Positions 1 through 16,449 of a DNA stretch of 64,000 nt are shown here, in pieces. The position numbers and the translations under genes were made by a program. How positions within the stretch are numbered: the stretch's first letter is position 1; each line of letters begins with the position of its first letter. The stretch spans positions 992,001 to 1,056,000 of the forward strand of contig JAYJMM010000080.1 of the NCBI GenBank assembly GCA_037349105.1, in the 5' to 3' direction. The notes below the pieces were generated by a model. That model was not told where the DNA came from. It saw nothing but the letters and a program-made list of their open reading frames with translations, and searched no databases. Origin of the DNA: Limnomonas spitsbergensis (Eukaryota > Chlorophyta > Chlorophyceae > Chlamydomonadales).

Positions 1-1527
1 GTAGGCACGTGCTCAGGGCATGTCATGACAGGACCGCTACGACAGTTAATTATCCTTTGAATGCCATGATTATGCCAGAGGATTATGCATACGATTCCAC
101 AACAATTGCACCCTGCAGGCCGATGCCAAGACTAACGGGACGATCTTATCAGGAGATATTGTGCTCATCGAGTCAAAATCGACATCCAGGTTGGTGCAGA
201 GATCTGGTGGAAATCAGGGGCAAAGTCGGGTTAACATTTCATGTTAAGGAGGTCCTCATAGTCTATTCAGGCCTTGTCCTCCACACTCTGGGTTGAGCAG
301 GGGGAGGCATTGGGGGAGGTCCTCCCCTGGGGTTCAGGGACAGATTCTCCAATTTCAGATTTTGTCTTGGGGAGAGGCAGACCCCCTGGGCAGACAAACC
401 AGACATGGACCAAGGTAGAGCATCTCGAACCCTGAGCCACCTTCTCAGATTGGGCATTGATCCAGGTGGTTTGAAAGGCATGTCTGCATCATTTACTGTG
501 TGGTCCTACTTTTTGACGGCAGAGGGGCTGTCGGATGCTCTCTGGCGAATGCAGGGCATCGGGGCGCAACAGCTCCCCGTCTGCCGCTTTCCTCTGATAA
601 CTTTGGTGCTTTAACCTCACCAGCTGAACTCTGATTGATGAATTGATCGCTTGAATCCTTGATTGATTGAAGGGATGAGGGACTTGTAGGCAGTCAGTGC
701 CTAACAGTTGAGCTTAATGCTATTCCAGCACGGCCAGCCTGCTGAATGCCTGAGGTCTATATAATTGCTTAACTACCAGTGAACCCTCTCCTCTCGAATG
801 ACTGACTTTCAAACAAAAAGGACATTTGTACCAGTCTCTCATCGGGTTGGGAATTTGAAATCTTGCGGATGGGCACTCTGCCACACCACAGGTACTGCTC
901 TCTCAGCCTGGAGGGGTCCCTGGTATGCGTCAGCGCAAGACCCTCCAGCGCCACCCGCAATTTGTTTATTATTCACTTCGACAGATTACGGGGTGTGGCC
1001 GGGACTGACGTGGATTAGTATGTGTCAGGCTTGGATTCAGTGAAGTCTTGGCCAACAGAAAAACACATGGGATGGCCAGTAGGGGATGGCCAGCCTGTCG
1101 GACGGAAAAAAGAATTTGCTTTAGATAGAGCTCTCGCCATCTGGGCCATTCTCGTTTTAAATGTCTGGTCTGTTACATGGGTCCATTGCATTGCAGTCTA
1201 CAAGCCTAGCAGGATAACGTGCAGGTGTAACGTCATTGAAGCCTAGCAGGATACTTGCTGGAAGCCATGCGCTGGACATCCACTAATGATGTTGTAGGTC
1301 CCAAACTACACACTGACCAGCGAGCTGGGGTAGGGAACTGAATCTTCATGCAAACCAGGAATGCAAGAAAACGAACCAAATGTTTAAGAAGGCTCTAGCC
1401 TGGTGCCTCCCAAAATCGTTGTGTTTTGTTCTCGTCCGGGTCTTTCACCTGCCACTTTCTCTCCTCTTTGCATTTTTTGCAGAGGGCTAGGCTCGTCAGG
1501 GATGGGGATCCTTCGGTCCGCCTTCCA
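1..1527. other. No gene recognised
   Basis: Short open frames only; T/C-rich stretch 1394-1530 is probably LINE 3' UTR. Confidence 0.6.
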
Positions 1528-1851
1528 TTTTTTTGAGCAGGGCCCAGAGGTGTAACGTCATGAACACCTGCCCAGCACACATGTGGCACGGCCAGGGGTC
1601 AATGACATCACACATGTGAGCCCTGCTCGAAAACCTTGGCCACGCGGGCGCACATATGTTTCTGATTGGGAGAAAGGGGGTGGAGGGCTCTTTTCCTTAT
1701 TTGGAAAGCTGTTTTCTTGTTGTGTTCCTCCCTTGCTTAAACACCTCTCTTTCGTTTTCGTTTTTTTTTGTTTCTCCCAGCTCTGTTGGGCACCCTTTCA
1801 CCTTATGCAGACGAGCTTTTTAGCAGGGCCTGGAGGTGTAACGTCGTTGAC
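1528..1851. mobile_element. Three LINE tail remnants (both orientations)
   Basis: Plus-strand tail at 1528-1564 (GAGCAGGGCCCAGAGGTG..), minus-strand tail at 1598-1653 (starts GTCAATGACATCACAC), plus-strand tail ending at 1851 (GGAGGTGTAACGTCGTTGAC) with its T-rich 3' UTR from about 1690. No clean target duplications. Confidence 0.75.
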
Positions 1852-1996
1852 AAAGGAGAGGGATAACACCCCCCCACAAAGAATATACGGTACGGTAGGC
1901 AAGGCAGGCAGACGAATACCCATCCCGTCTTAAGTCTAGCCTATCTGCCTAAAGCAAGTCAAGACTCTAGAAAGAAGAGGCAGACGCAGAGGACCT

Positions 1997-2066
1997 AACT
2001 TTTTTTAGTTAGGCGCCCACGTGGCCGAGCCTTTTTTAGCAGGGCCCAGAGGTGTAACGTCATTGA
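1997..2066 (+). mobile_element. 5'-truncated LINE tail, 70 bp, with TSD
   Basis: Contains GGCGCCCACGTGGCCGAGCC..AGAGGTGTAACGTCATTG. Flanked by CAGAGGACCT at 1987-1996 and 2067-2076. Confidence 0.85.
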
Positions 2067-2290
2067 CAGAGGACCTGACAAGAAACACCCTTTCCGAGAA
2101 AAGGAAAAAAAGACTCCTAAGCCCCTCAATGATGTATGCCACATCCTCTACCCAAGCCAGAGCATCCCAACCGTGCCTGCCCCGGTACAACTGTTGAAAG
2201 ACCATGGCGTCCATCGGGGGGACCTGCCAAGCCGCTATCCCTTGGCTTTTCCTGCAATCTCGAGCAATGGAGGCAAACATGCAGCACATC

Positions 2291-2370
2291 AAAAAGGCTC
2301 GGCCGCGTGAAGGTTAGGCGCCCGCGCGGCCAAGCCTATTTGGGCAGAGCCCAGAGGTGTAACGTCATTG
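2291..2370 (+). mobile_element. 5'-truncated LINE tail, 80 bp, with TSD
   Basis: AAAAAGGCTCGGCCGCG..to..GTGTAACGTCATTG; foldback of its GGCTCGGCCGCG/CGCGGCCAAGCC parts. Flanked by ACATGCAGCACATC (2277-2290) and ACATGCAGCGCATC (2371-2384), 13 of 14 identical. It interrupts the zinc-finger codons of the older LINE copy. Confidence 0.92.
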
Positions 2371-2872
2371 ACATGCAGCGCATCCTCCACCACCCCTTGC
2401 CTAGCACCACTGGCAGCAGCGTGCCTAATGCTATTGACCGCTGCGCCGTCCTCTGGCGTCAGCCGTGCTATCCACATCGAGCCGCAGCCATAAGTTCGTG
2501 CGCACAGGAGCACACGCCCTGTTGCAGGTGCGGCTCCCTGCATGCGCCAGCACAGCGCCCACCATGAGCTAGAACGTGGGGAGGTAGGCAGCCGCAGACT
2601 TGTGTTTGGTGGCAGGGTCCCTGGGGTCAACTCTGCCAGTGGCCTCCAGACATGCCTGCTTGCAGGCTGCGTCCACTAGCTGTAGCAACTCTGGGATGGG
2701 GGGCGGCTTCAGGTCAGAGACTGCCTGACACAGTTTGGAGACAGCTGCTCCCCGCTCCAGCTGCTGCTGTGCCCCCATCAGTTCACTGCACCATGCACGC
2801 CCTTCGGTGTTTTGGCAAATCGCGAGCTGTCTGTCGGCCGCCATGAGTGTACAGTCTTGCTGTGCTGCAGGT

Positions 2873-3752
2873 AAATAACGTGACACCTCTGGGCCCGCTC
2901 AAAGCTCGGCCGCGTGGGCGCCCAACTGTTCAGAAGGGAGTAAAGAAGGAACTAAAAGGAAGAGAGGGGGAAAGGAACAAAAGGAGAGGCCTGGAAGGCA
3001 AAGATGACCAAGTCCAACACCTGAGTTCCACTAGAGACTAGCCCTCAACAAAGCCTCTAAGAAAAGAAAAGTCCACACAAGCAAGCGTATCCCACCCCTG
3101 CTTGGCCGTGAGGGCGCCTCACTGATCAGAAGGGAGAAGAGAAGAAACTAAAAAGGGGGCAAACAACAACAACAAACAAAAAATGACCAAACGCGAAGTC
3201 GGGAAAGGCAAACGACACCGGTGCCTCAGAATCCCTACAGACTAACCCTCAACAATGCCCACAGCACAGTCTACAAAAGCAAGTGCGTCCCACCCCTGCT
3301 CAGCCTGGTCAATAACGTTACACCTCTGGGCCCGCTCAAAGCTCGGCCGCGTGGGCGCCCAACTGTTCAGAAGGGAGTAGAGAAGGAACTAAAAGGAAGA
3401 GAGGGGGAAAGGATCAAAAGGAGAGGCCGGGAAGGCAACGAAGACCAAGTCCAACACCTGAGCTCAGCCTGGTACAACTGGTGGAAGTTAGTGGCAGCGC
3501 CCGGAGGACCTGCCCACCCCCGCTCCCGTAACTGCTCCCTGACACTAGGGCACTGGAAGCACACATGAAGCGCATCCTCCACCTGCTCGCTATCCCCCCG
3601 TGCCCAACACCGCTGGCAGCAGCGTGCCTCTCACCGCTGACCGTTGCGCCGTCCTCTGGTATCAGCAGTGCTGATCGCGCCGAGCCGCAGTCGCAAATTG
3701 ATGCGCACACAAGCACACTCCCTCTGGCTAGTGCGGCTCTTGGCTTGCGCCC
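2873..3752 (-). mobile_element. 5'-truncated LINE copy with zinc-finger end and 3' UTR, TSD 14 bp
   Basis: Minus strand: RLGAISTADTRGRR-type segment, degenerate CxxC..H..C zinc finger (about 3600-3540), then T/C-rich 3' UTR to the tail at 2873. Flanks GCTGTGCTGCAGGT at 2859-2872 and 3753-3766 are identical. The tail sequence GTCACGTTATT is typical of the family. Itself interrupted by 3310-3461. Confidence 0.9.
3310..3461 (-). mobile_element. Nested LINE 3' UTR insertion, 152 bp, TSD 12 bp
   Basis: GCTCAGCCTGGT at 3298-3309 and 3462-3473, identical. Sits inside the 2873-3752 element. Confidence 0.93.
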
Positions 3753-4037
3753 GCTGTGCTGCAGGTGCCACCACTGCGTTGTAAAAGCGGAGCACGTTCT
3801 GCCACTAGTCCAAGTTGTAATGGCTGGATCTACATCTTCCTCATGAGTCATGAGTTTATGACACGCCAGCTGGCAGTGGACGCAGGAAAATCCCTAAAAG
3901 CGACGCCTGTACTGGTATTAGTCTAGGCTGTATCCTGCTGCTTGTACAATTCCGTGGCCGGAGATGACCTGTGGCCCACACGGCCAAACCACATCTCAGT
4001 TGTTTGCCGCAGGTGTAGCGCAGACAGCCGGTATGCG

Positions 4038-4084
4038 GTATGACCGCCAAGGTGAGTTTCTCAGACAAACCTTGGCGGTCATAC
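4038..4084. repeat. Perfect 16-bp inverted repeat in LINE fragment
   Basis: GTATGACCGCCAAGGT (4038-4053) and ACCTTGGCGGTCATAC (4069-4084). The right arm is LINE coding sequence (AKV region); the left arm appears to be an inverted partial copy. Confidence 0.9.
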
Positions 4085-4205
4085 GGCGATTAGGCTGCAG
4101 CGTGGCAGCTGTAGGTGCCACTCTACCCTGCCTGGCCCACCTCATTATGCTGCTTTCGTGCCAAATGATGCCCCACCATTTGAACTGGGCCAGGGGTACC
4201 AAGCA

Positions 4206-6348
4206 ACATTATCAAGATTGTCTGGGACAGATCGATGATACGGTTTATTTATTTATGTGTCCCATAGCCATGCTTTCCATGTGACTGGTACGTCAGTCAT
4301 GTGCAGTGGAGGACCCCTGCCTTTATTGGTACTTCGGGATCGGATTCGAACTTTCCGACTGATGAAGCCAGGTGATGAAGCTGATTCGGCTGCTCCGGTA
4401 CTGGGACAGTGGGACCCCATGAAATAACTAGAATCATGATTGCCCGAGTTTGATTGTGGGATTTCTCTGCCTTCGACCTCAGTTTTTTTCTGGGATGTCT
4501 TAGGTTTTCATGGCTTAGGTTTATCCTCCTAGGCACATCCTAGGACAGATATAAGCCCCAAGGCCCCCACGGAAAAGGTGCGAACATTCTTGTGAGAAAA
4601 TCAAGCGCGGTAGGGAGATCACCGATATCCTTGTTCATGGCTGTTCCATGACAACTACTACACAGCCCAGGGGCTTTACACTCCATGCGCGTTCTCACTT
4701 TTCAGAGTTTCTTGAGTCCGCCTATGGGGCGCCAAGAGACGCATGGGCCGATTGCTTACTCCAGCCGCAGAAGATAAGACATAAGTAGCTGAAGCTTGCT
4801 TCCCCGCTGGTCTTTCATTATGCTGCCTACGACCCAAAGCGACGATGTGGGTTTATCCCCTTGCCCGTGGCTGGGCAGAACCCCGCAAAAGACATGCAGG
4901 TTCAAACTGGTTGATCTATCGATATGCAACCTGCCCTTCCTGCACAGCTGGTCAAGTGTCAATATCGATGCAAACTAAGCTTGATATACATCAAGTCTGG
5001 ACCCAGATGGTCCAGTGGTGGATGCACAGCGGCCCCCACAGGTGGTCTGACGCGCACGTAAATAACCACTGCTGTTCCATCGTCCAGTGCTGTCCTGCCC
5101 TGTCTAGTAATCTCCTCTCCTCTGTACATGCCCTTAACCTGTCCTGTGCCTGCCCTACCCTCTGTAACCTCCTCTGTCGATTCCTGGCAGATGGCAGTAC
5201 AGATGTAGGGTACAAACGAGGGTAAAAAGCCGGGCATGGCAGCACAGGGAGCAAGAAACATGGGTTCCAGCTGGGCAGCTGCCACAGAATTCTCTCAAGA
5301 CCCTGGTGCAGCTGCGCACTATACCGCCTTTCACAGGCCGATAAGCTGCCAACACTTGGCAGATGGCATCAAGACTGTGCCCGCCTACGGTCGGGAGCAC
5401 AAGTATCAGGGCTTGCTGCACCAGGCCTCTTCTGCCATAGGCCGTGATGCAGCTGAGCCGCAGCTAAAGCAATCTGAAGGTAGACAGTGCCTGGTACCGT
5501 TCTGCTCCTTGCTGTCACATCATGCCAACAACATTCGAGTTGTCCAACTTTCTGCTCCCCCTGGGCTTCATCGAAAAACAAGTTGTTCACCCTTCTTTTT
5601 CCTATGGGCTTCCAGCAGTAGAGCAGAGATTCACATTGACCAATCGTGTGATGTCCTTTCATGGGGAGACACTCCGCTTTATATGTTGAATCCAACAGCA
5701 CTGGCTGAGCATGACAACGGTGTCTTGGATCTGTATGTGCATGGACAATTGCCAATGGCCGGATTGATCATGGATTCATGGAGGCGTCCTTGAGGGGATC
5801 TGGCACATGGTTGCAATTGATCCTGAGTCGAGCAGCAGGCACTGGTGAAAGAGGCACGCGTTACATGGGCCCAGGCGCACAGCCATGCAGTGTCCCTAAT
5901 GTAGCACGTCAGATCCAGCTGAGCGATTCATAGCAAGGCCTGGAATTTTCAAGCCGAACTTCTGCGACGAAATAATAATATTATCTTCATGCTGTCATAC
6001 AATTTTGGAATCGTTGGGCCCCTGATATCAGCACCCAGCAGCTGGTCGTACACTTCCTATCCCGCGAATGGCGTGTGAGCGGCGCAGGGTGGGATGCTAG
6101 GCGCAGGGTGGGATTGCTAGGCCAGCAATGGCTTCCCGCTAAACCCTGAATTATTGCCCTTGCCACCATTTTCCTCCACACAACCCCCCCACCTGGATCC
6201 ACCACAAGTTGCTGGACGTCAAGAAGCTACCCTCACCCTCCATTCGCATTAATCAAGCGGAGGTCACCTTCTACAACAACACGACATTTGATCAGCTAAT
6301 TAGCGATCACCGAAGTACTCCACCCCACAACATTATCTGATCTCGAGC
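4206..6348. other. No gene recognised; upstream region of FTSH
   Basis: Contains a 128-codon minus frame (5369-5755) without recognisable domain. A GCGCAGGGTGGGAT(T)GCTAGG direct repeat is at 6085-6120. The FTSH promoter should be just left of 6349, but no clear TATA box is seen. Confidence 0.5.
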
Positions 6349-10481
<4,133 letters not shown>

Positions 10482-11176
10482 GCTTGTCAGGTGGTAGTGA
10501 GGAGTGCTTAGCTTTCCTATCTGCCGTGTCCTGACGAAGATTTAGGGTATGGTAGAGCAGTTGGTGTAGAATTCCGCCTGAAATTTCTGTGGGGATTTGG
10601 GTGGTTACTGTACAACTCGGGGTCGAAAAAAGATTCTATGGGCTACGCTTTTTACTCGCGACCCTGCTGAAGAAAGCATTTCTTGCGTTACATGTTGTAT
10701 GTTAGTCTGCAAACGTGTTTTTTCTTTTGAGACCAGACTGAATTGGAGTAATGTGGTTGAATGATGATGTTGATTTGATACTGCATAGGCGCCCTGCTTC
10801 ATGTTACAGATTATTTCTGATGTATATTTCCCATTTGTTGATGCAGAATGCTGTCATACAGTTATGAGACGATTGAAAGTGCGCATGACTATTTATCAGA
10901 TGGTTGTACATAAAAGGAAACGGTTAAATACAAAAAACCAAGAAATGAATTGAGGACTGTTCAGATTGACAGGAAGTTTACTTTCTGTAAGCCTAGTCTG
11001 TTGGTCATCGTCGGGGACTCAGTATCACTATTTCACTAGTAGGCGACCGGTGAAACATCATGTCAATGACCTAACCCCCAAAGGGGGTGATAATATTCAA
11101 CCCTTGATACGGTATTGATACTTAACAATGTTCTTGGAGACTTTCATATGCACCCGTACGTGTGACTAATTTTACA
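10482..11176. other. FTSH 3' UTR and flank
   Basis: AT-rich sequence after the stop; poly(A) site not determined. Confidence 0.5.
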
Positions 11177-11465
11177 CACCTGAGCTTGCCCTAAGCTCGG
11201 CCGTGTGGGGGCCCACCTGTTCAATAGGACAAACAGAATAAATAGGAACAGAAAGAATTAATTGGGTGATGACAGAACAGAAGAAGTTGGGCAGGCAAGG
11301 AATATCAAGTCTGACATCTGACTTCCATTAGAAACTAGTCCTCAATATACCCTCTAAAAAAGAGAAGTGTACAAAAACAAGCCAAATCCCACCCCTGCTA
11401 GGCCGCGAGGGCGTCCCACTGATCAGAGGGGAGGAGAAGAAACTAAAAAAAGGGACACACAACCG
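11177..11465 (-). mobile_element. LINE 3' UTR remnant
   Basis: Minus-strand 3' UTR with CTCGGCCGTGTGGGGGCCCACC near 11193 (block CTCGGCCGTGTGG) and the second internal GGCCGCGAGGGCGTCCCACTGATCAG-type block near 11400. The extreme tail is decayed. Confidence 0.7.
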
Positions 11466-11479
11466 AAATGGGGCAAAAC

Positions 11480-11862
11480 ACAAGGACAAACACCTCATAC
11501 TCGAAAAGTACAGAGCTTGACGAGAGCTTTGCACCTGGTCTTAAATGCCTTCTGGCCCAACGGTGACTGAGGTACAGGAAGTCAGACAATGAGGATTTCG
11601 TACATTTCACAAAAGCATATGTTGCGAATAACATCTCAGCCCCGAGAAAACTGCATGATATGAAGATCTTACTGCGTAGGGTGGGGCCAGCGCTTTCCAT
11701 CGACCCCTATATTTGGTCAACGTTCAGTCAAACTAGGGGGGGGGTCTAAGCCCCTAAAAACGTTTGCTTTTTTTCTTGAAGCCGAGATACCCTCCCAAAA
11801 GTCCTTAGGTGCAACTCCCATGTCAAACGGATGAGTTTTGGAGAATAAGGGGGGATGGGGTC
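11480..11862 (+). mobile_element. Unclassified interspersed repeat family, copy 1
   Basis: About 80% similar over about 370 bp to 31470-31880: GAGCTTGACGAGAGCTTT, AACATCTCAGCCCCGAGAAA, GTCAAACTAGG followed by a G-run, CCAAAAGTCCTTAGGTGCAA and GAGTTTTGGAGAAT blocks occur in the same order. Confidence 0.8.
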
Positions 11863-11867
11863 CCTAA

Positions 11868-13835
11868 TGCTCCCATCCAAGCCTGCCCCGGTACAACTGT
11901 TGAGAGTCTTTGGCGCCCTCCGGGGGGCCTGCCCAACCTCTCTCCCTAAGCCTCTCCTGCACGCTAAGGCACTGGAAGCAGACACGCAGCGCATCCTCCA
12001 CATGCTCGCCATCTCCCCTAGCCCAATACCGTTGGCAGCACCGTCCGTCACGCTACTAACCGCTGCGCTGTCCTCGAGTGTCATCCGTGCTGACAGCGCC
12101 GAGCTGCAGCCTGAAGTTCGTGCGCACGCAAGCTCACTCCCTTCGACTGGTGCGGCCCCTGGCCTGCCGTAGACTGAAACCAGGTGCGGTTGGCCGCCGT
12201 AGACCTGTGTTCAGTGGCAGGATGTCTGGGGTCTCCTCTGCCAGCTGCATCCAGCTGCGCCCGCTCGTATGCTGCATCAACTAGCGCTAGCACCTCTAGG
12301 ACACCTCTGCCCTGCCCCCTTCTGTGTTTCTTTCCATCTTTCCACTCAACTCTTTAGTTGGGCGCCCACGCGGCCGAGCCTTATTTGAGCAGGGCCCAGA
12401 GGTTTAACGTCATTGGCCTCTGGGACAGGTAGCGGCTGCAAGTCAGTCGCTGTCTGACGCAGTTTGGGGGTGGCTGATCCCAGCTCCAGCTCCCTCCAAA
12501 GCATCTAGCAATTCTCTGCAATTCTCCGGTGCCCTGTCTGACAGCGAGCTCCATGTCGGCCGCCATGGCTGCGGCCATGAGTGAGCTGTCTTGCTGTGCT
12601 GCTGGTGCGACCGCGGCGTTGTAGAAGCGAAGTACATGCAGCCACCAAGTACGCTGTAACGGCTGTATCTGTAGCTCCCTCATGACCCCCCAACTGGCAG
12701 CGGACGGGGGTAGCCATGCAGCATTGCGCAGATGCTGGAGGAAGCTGGACTGCATCTTGCTCCTGAGGCAAGACCGCGGCCTGAGGTGATCGTTGGCCCA
12801 CACCACATCACCATAGTTGGCCGCAGGCGCTGCATAGACAAACGCCAACTGGATGCGTGTAGGCAGATGATGCCTGAGGCGAAAGCAAGCATGTAGCGTG
12901 CCCTCCACGTGCTTGCCATGTCCCCTAGCCTAGCATCGCTGTCAGTAGCGAGTGTGACGCTGCAGATCATTGCACTGTACCCACTGTTGGCTGTGCTGAT
13001 CGTGCCGAGAGGCAACCTTAAGTTCTTGCAAAACCGGGCACACGCCCCTTTGCTGGTGCGACCCTTATAGCATGCGCCAGTACGGCGCCTGCCGTAGGCT
13101 GAAACCGTGCATGGTAGGAGGACGCAGATCTGTGTTCGGTGGCGGGTTCTCTGGGGTCCCCCGGCCGATCACCTCCTACTGCGCCTGTTCGTAGGCTGCG
13201 TCCACTAGTGCTAGCACCTCTGTGACGGGTGAAGGCTGTAGGTCAGCCGCTGCCTGACACAGTTTGGGAACGGCTTCTCCCCGCTCCAGTTCCAATATAT
13301 AAACTAGCAGTTCACTGCACCAGTTGTGCCCTCCGGTGCTCTGTCTAAGCGCTAGCTGCATATCGGCCGCCATGGCACGTGTAGCCATCAATCTCGTTGT
13401 AACGGTTTGATCTGTCGCTCCTTCATGACACCCCAAGTAATGGTTGACGCAGGTAGCCCCGCCGCCTGGCGCAGGTGCTGGAGGAAGCTGGACTGCATCT
13501 TGGTCTGGAGATATTGCTGCGGTCGAAGGTGACTGGTGGCCCAGACCACATCACCGTAGTTGGCTGCAGGCGCTGCGTAGGTAGGTGCAAGCCAGATGCG
13601 TGTAGGCAGATGATGCCTCAGACGCACCTTGGCAGCCATGCGGCGGACCCGCTGCAGCGCGGCAGTCCGAGGCGCCTCTCTTGCACGCATGGCCTTCTTC
13701 ATGCTGCCGCTCTCGTGCTGAATAATGCCCAAGAACATGAATTCCTGGATACACTTCAGCGCTGTCTTACCTGGGCCAGACACGCAAACGTCGGCTGGAT
13801 GCCGGCGCTGCGCTGCTAAGCGGCTGACGAACTCA
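11868..13835 (-). mobile_element. Two head-to-tail degenerate LINE C-terminal copies
   Basis: Minus strand. First copy about 11868-12903 (zinc finger near 12000, VDAAYERAQLDAAGRGDP, then ANYGDVVWANDHLRPR), interrupted by the insertion 12304-12416. Second copy about 12904-13835 (zinc finger region near 12920, LALVDAAYEQAQ, ANYGDVVWATSHLRPQ, FLGIIQHESGSMKKAM). Both have stops and shifts. Confidence 0.85.
12304..12416 (+). mobile_element. 5'-truncated LINE tail, 113 bp, TSD 11 bp
   Basis: Starts in the T/C-rich 3' UTR and ends GAGGTTTAACGTCATTGG. Flanks CCTCTAGGACA (12293-12303) and CCTCTGGGACA (12417-12427). Confidence 0.9.
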
Positions 13836-15028
13836 ATGATCTCTGGTGTTGACAGTGCCTCGCACCAGAGGCATCAAGCCAGGCTGCCCACTGATCTTTC
13901 TGCCCTTCAGCCTCTACATCAGTGACATAACTGGCATGCTCGCAGACGCGTGCCCAGCATAGGGTGCTGTGCTTGAGTGACAACTAAGGTGCCTGCTTTA
14001 CGCAGATGATCTCTCCCTGCGAGCTGAAGTAGTCATGAAGGGCATGTAGCAGAGCATGCTACATGCCCTTCATGAGTACGCAGCGGATAAGCAACTCCAG
14101 GTCAATGTCAGCAAGATAGAGATCCTTGTGCTTGGCAGTCGCTTAGCTGAGCAGCGCCGACAACCAGCCTAGGTTGTGGAGGCTAAGGGGTGCAAGTTCG
14201 GCCCAAGGTATGCAAGTTCGGCCCAAATAGGACTGTTCTGAGGCCTGTCCAAGAATTCAAATCATTGGACATCATTCAGCACAAAAGAGGCAGCATGAGG
14301 AGGGGCGTCAAAGGTATTGAGGCGCCTATGGCTGCCGCGCTGCAGCATTTCACCGCATGGCCGCCATAGCACGTCTGAGGCATCATCTGCCAACGCGCAT
14401 CCAGAGAGCTGCTGTCTATGCAGTGCCTGCAGCGAACTATGGAGATGTGGTGTGGGCCACCGGTCACCCCCGGCAGCAGCTCTGCGTAAGGAGCAGGATG
14501 CAGTCCTGCCTACTTCAGAACCTGTGCCAGACTGCAGGGCTACTTGCGTCCGCTGCCAGCGGGGGGGCTGGAAAATAAGAAGCTGGGGGGGGATGAGGAA
14601 GCTGCAGATTTAGTAGCCGTCACAACGATACTGGTGGCAGCAAGTGCTCTGCTCCTACAATGCAGCGGTGGTACCGACTGCACAGCCAGACGGCCCACTC
14701 ATGGCAGCCGACTCGAAACTCACGGTTTGACGGAGCACTTGAGGGCGCATATGGTGCACTGAACTGAGGAGGGGCACTGGAGGAGTTGGAGCGGGGCCTC
14801 GCAGCCCCCAAACTGTGTCAGGCAGTCTCTGCCTTACCGCTACCCATCCCAGAGGCGTTGCAGCTAGTGGAAGCAGCCGACAAGCAGGTGCAACTGGAGG
14901 CGGCTGGCTGAGGGCACCCCAGGGACTCCGCTACCGTGCACAGGTCTGCTGCCACCTACCGCACCTGGTTTCAGCCTAGTTTCAGCCGGGCTCTTGCTGG
15001 CGCATGCCAGGAGCCGCACCAGCCAGAC
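13836..15028 (+). mobile_element. LINE reverse transcriptase fragment (YADD) and downstream region
   Basis: Plus strand: RGIKPGCPL..FSLYISDITGML, then LLYADDLSL (catalytic YADD at about 13997-14008), LHALHEYAADKQLQVNVSKIE, and further on PANYGDVVWATGH (about 14420-14470) and the pre-zinc-finger segment to about 15028. Opposite orientation to its neighbour at 11868-13835. Multiple in-frame stops: pseudogene. Confidence 0.87.
14034..14074. repeat. Perfect 18-bp inverted repeat inside LINE RT
   Basis: CATGAAGGGCATGTAGCA, loop GAGCA, TGCTACATGCCCTTCATG, 25 bp downstream of the YADD codons. Confidence 0.95.
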
Positions 15029-16203
15029 AATGTTTGACATTACTTCTATCTAGGGATAATGAGGAAATAACATACAGAATAACATAAGCGTGAAAAACGA
15101 AAGGACAGTCGCCTCTTGGTAATGGGAACATATGCATACTGCGGTTGCCTTTCGTCTTTGCATGAGGCATTTTGTTTGTGTGAGCCGTTTGGGAACAATC
15201 CATATATTGAGCCGCATACCGGTAGACCATCAATAATGTAACATAATGTCTGGATGCTTGTACGATGAAAAGTTGGTGTTTAGCTGCGAGATACGGCATA
15301 TGGGCTGTCGCCCTTGGGGGTCAGAGTACGATGACAGCAATGTGGGGAACAACAAGAGTTCCGGTACTGGCGAAACGGCGAAATGTCGGCCTAAACCGGC
15401 GCTTTAAGGCAACTGCGTATTGATAAATTAAGCCGTACGACTGTACGACCCTCAAATACCGTAATTTCTGTGAACCGGTACCTCATACAAATATACTTGC
15501 AAATCTTATTTTAAATTGCCCGTGAATCATAAGCACGAATCAGCACCTTGCAATCTAGGGTCGGACACTGCACGTGAAACCAGAGAGTGAAACGGACGGG
15601 TTTCGGGTACAAACAGAAGAAGGAAACCAAAATATCGTTTCGGGTCGTTTTCCCGCTCAATTTCCTCCCCATTTTCCGTCGACCTCTCTCTAGAAACATA
15701 ATGCAGAAATGAAAGAAGGTTCTGATACCCAGTCCATGTTTTTAGTGACTGCTGTGCCCTTGCATTTGATCGAGATGGGCCACTGACCGGCATCTACGCA
15801 CGCTTGCATGTCTGACTACCAGTGCCAATGGCAATCTTTATTTTAACAAACTGGTCCAGCTGGTTACCTTAACCGGCAACGAATGAAAACAAATTAATCT
15901 CATTAGAACCAGCAACCGTGAGCTTTGTAAGCCTCTTGGGGAATTTCCGGGTTGAAAAGAAATTGATTTTTTGTCAACGGTTTACCGGTGGTGTCTAAAA
16001 GATAGTTTCAATACAGTACCGTCACTCGCAGGTACCATCAACCCCTGGATTTTCTTTTAATTTCATCTGCACACCGCAATATAGTGCTGTTTTTGACGTT
16101 CGCGCAGAGCCGAAGAAATGGACATCAATTAATGTACACTCAGGGAACAGGTGCAGAAGCTGGCTGTAGATGTTCTACACACTACCAGGCCAGGAATCCT
16201 TTA

Positions 16204-16262
16204 GTTCGGCACCCACGCGGCCGAGCCTTTTTGAGCTGGGCCCATAGTTGCAGCGTCATTGA
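16204..16262 (+). mobile_element. Solo LINE tail
   Basis: CACCCACGCGGCCGAGCC..TTTGAGCTGGGCCCATAG..CAGCGTCATTGAC; possible degenerate duplication ACTACCAGGCC / ACTTCTAGGTC. Confidence 0.8.
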
Positions 16263-16449
16263 CTTCTAGGTCGCGCACAATCTTTTACAATCCCTTAGCT
16301 TACATTTGTATAAGCTGCGAGTTGCATATCATGTCCCAGTCACTTTAAAATGCCGATCTCTAGTCAAACAGACAGACAGTTGGTCTTTCATACAGCCGGG
16401 CCTTTTGAGTAGGGTCCACAAGTTTAGAAACGAGGCATACCCGCTCGGC

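Larger units (their letters stand above)
2077..4205 (-). mobile_element. Degenerate non-LTR retrotransposon (LINE) 3' region, host of three younger insertions
   Basis: Minus-strand fragments encode the part downstream of reverse transcriptase: WWGIIWHES (about 4190-4150), AKV.L..NSP, a degenerate PxANYGxVVWATGHLRPR block (about 4010-3950), then AAVAPAAQQD (broken at 2870/3767), LCQAVSDLKPPP, RSAAAYLPTF, and a C-x2-C..H-x4-C zinc finger (VEDALHV|CFQC-like) cut by an insertion. Stops and frameshifts throughout. Younger inserts at 2291-2370, 2873-3752 and within that 3310-3461 interrupt it, each with target-site duplication. Confidence 0.85.

Noticed and set aside
5369..5755. 128-codon minus frame upstream of FTSH
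   Set aside because: No recognisable domain, no homologous copy in the window, composition like background.
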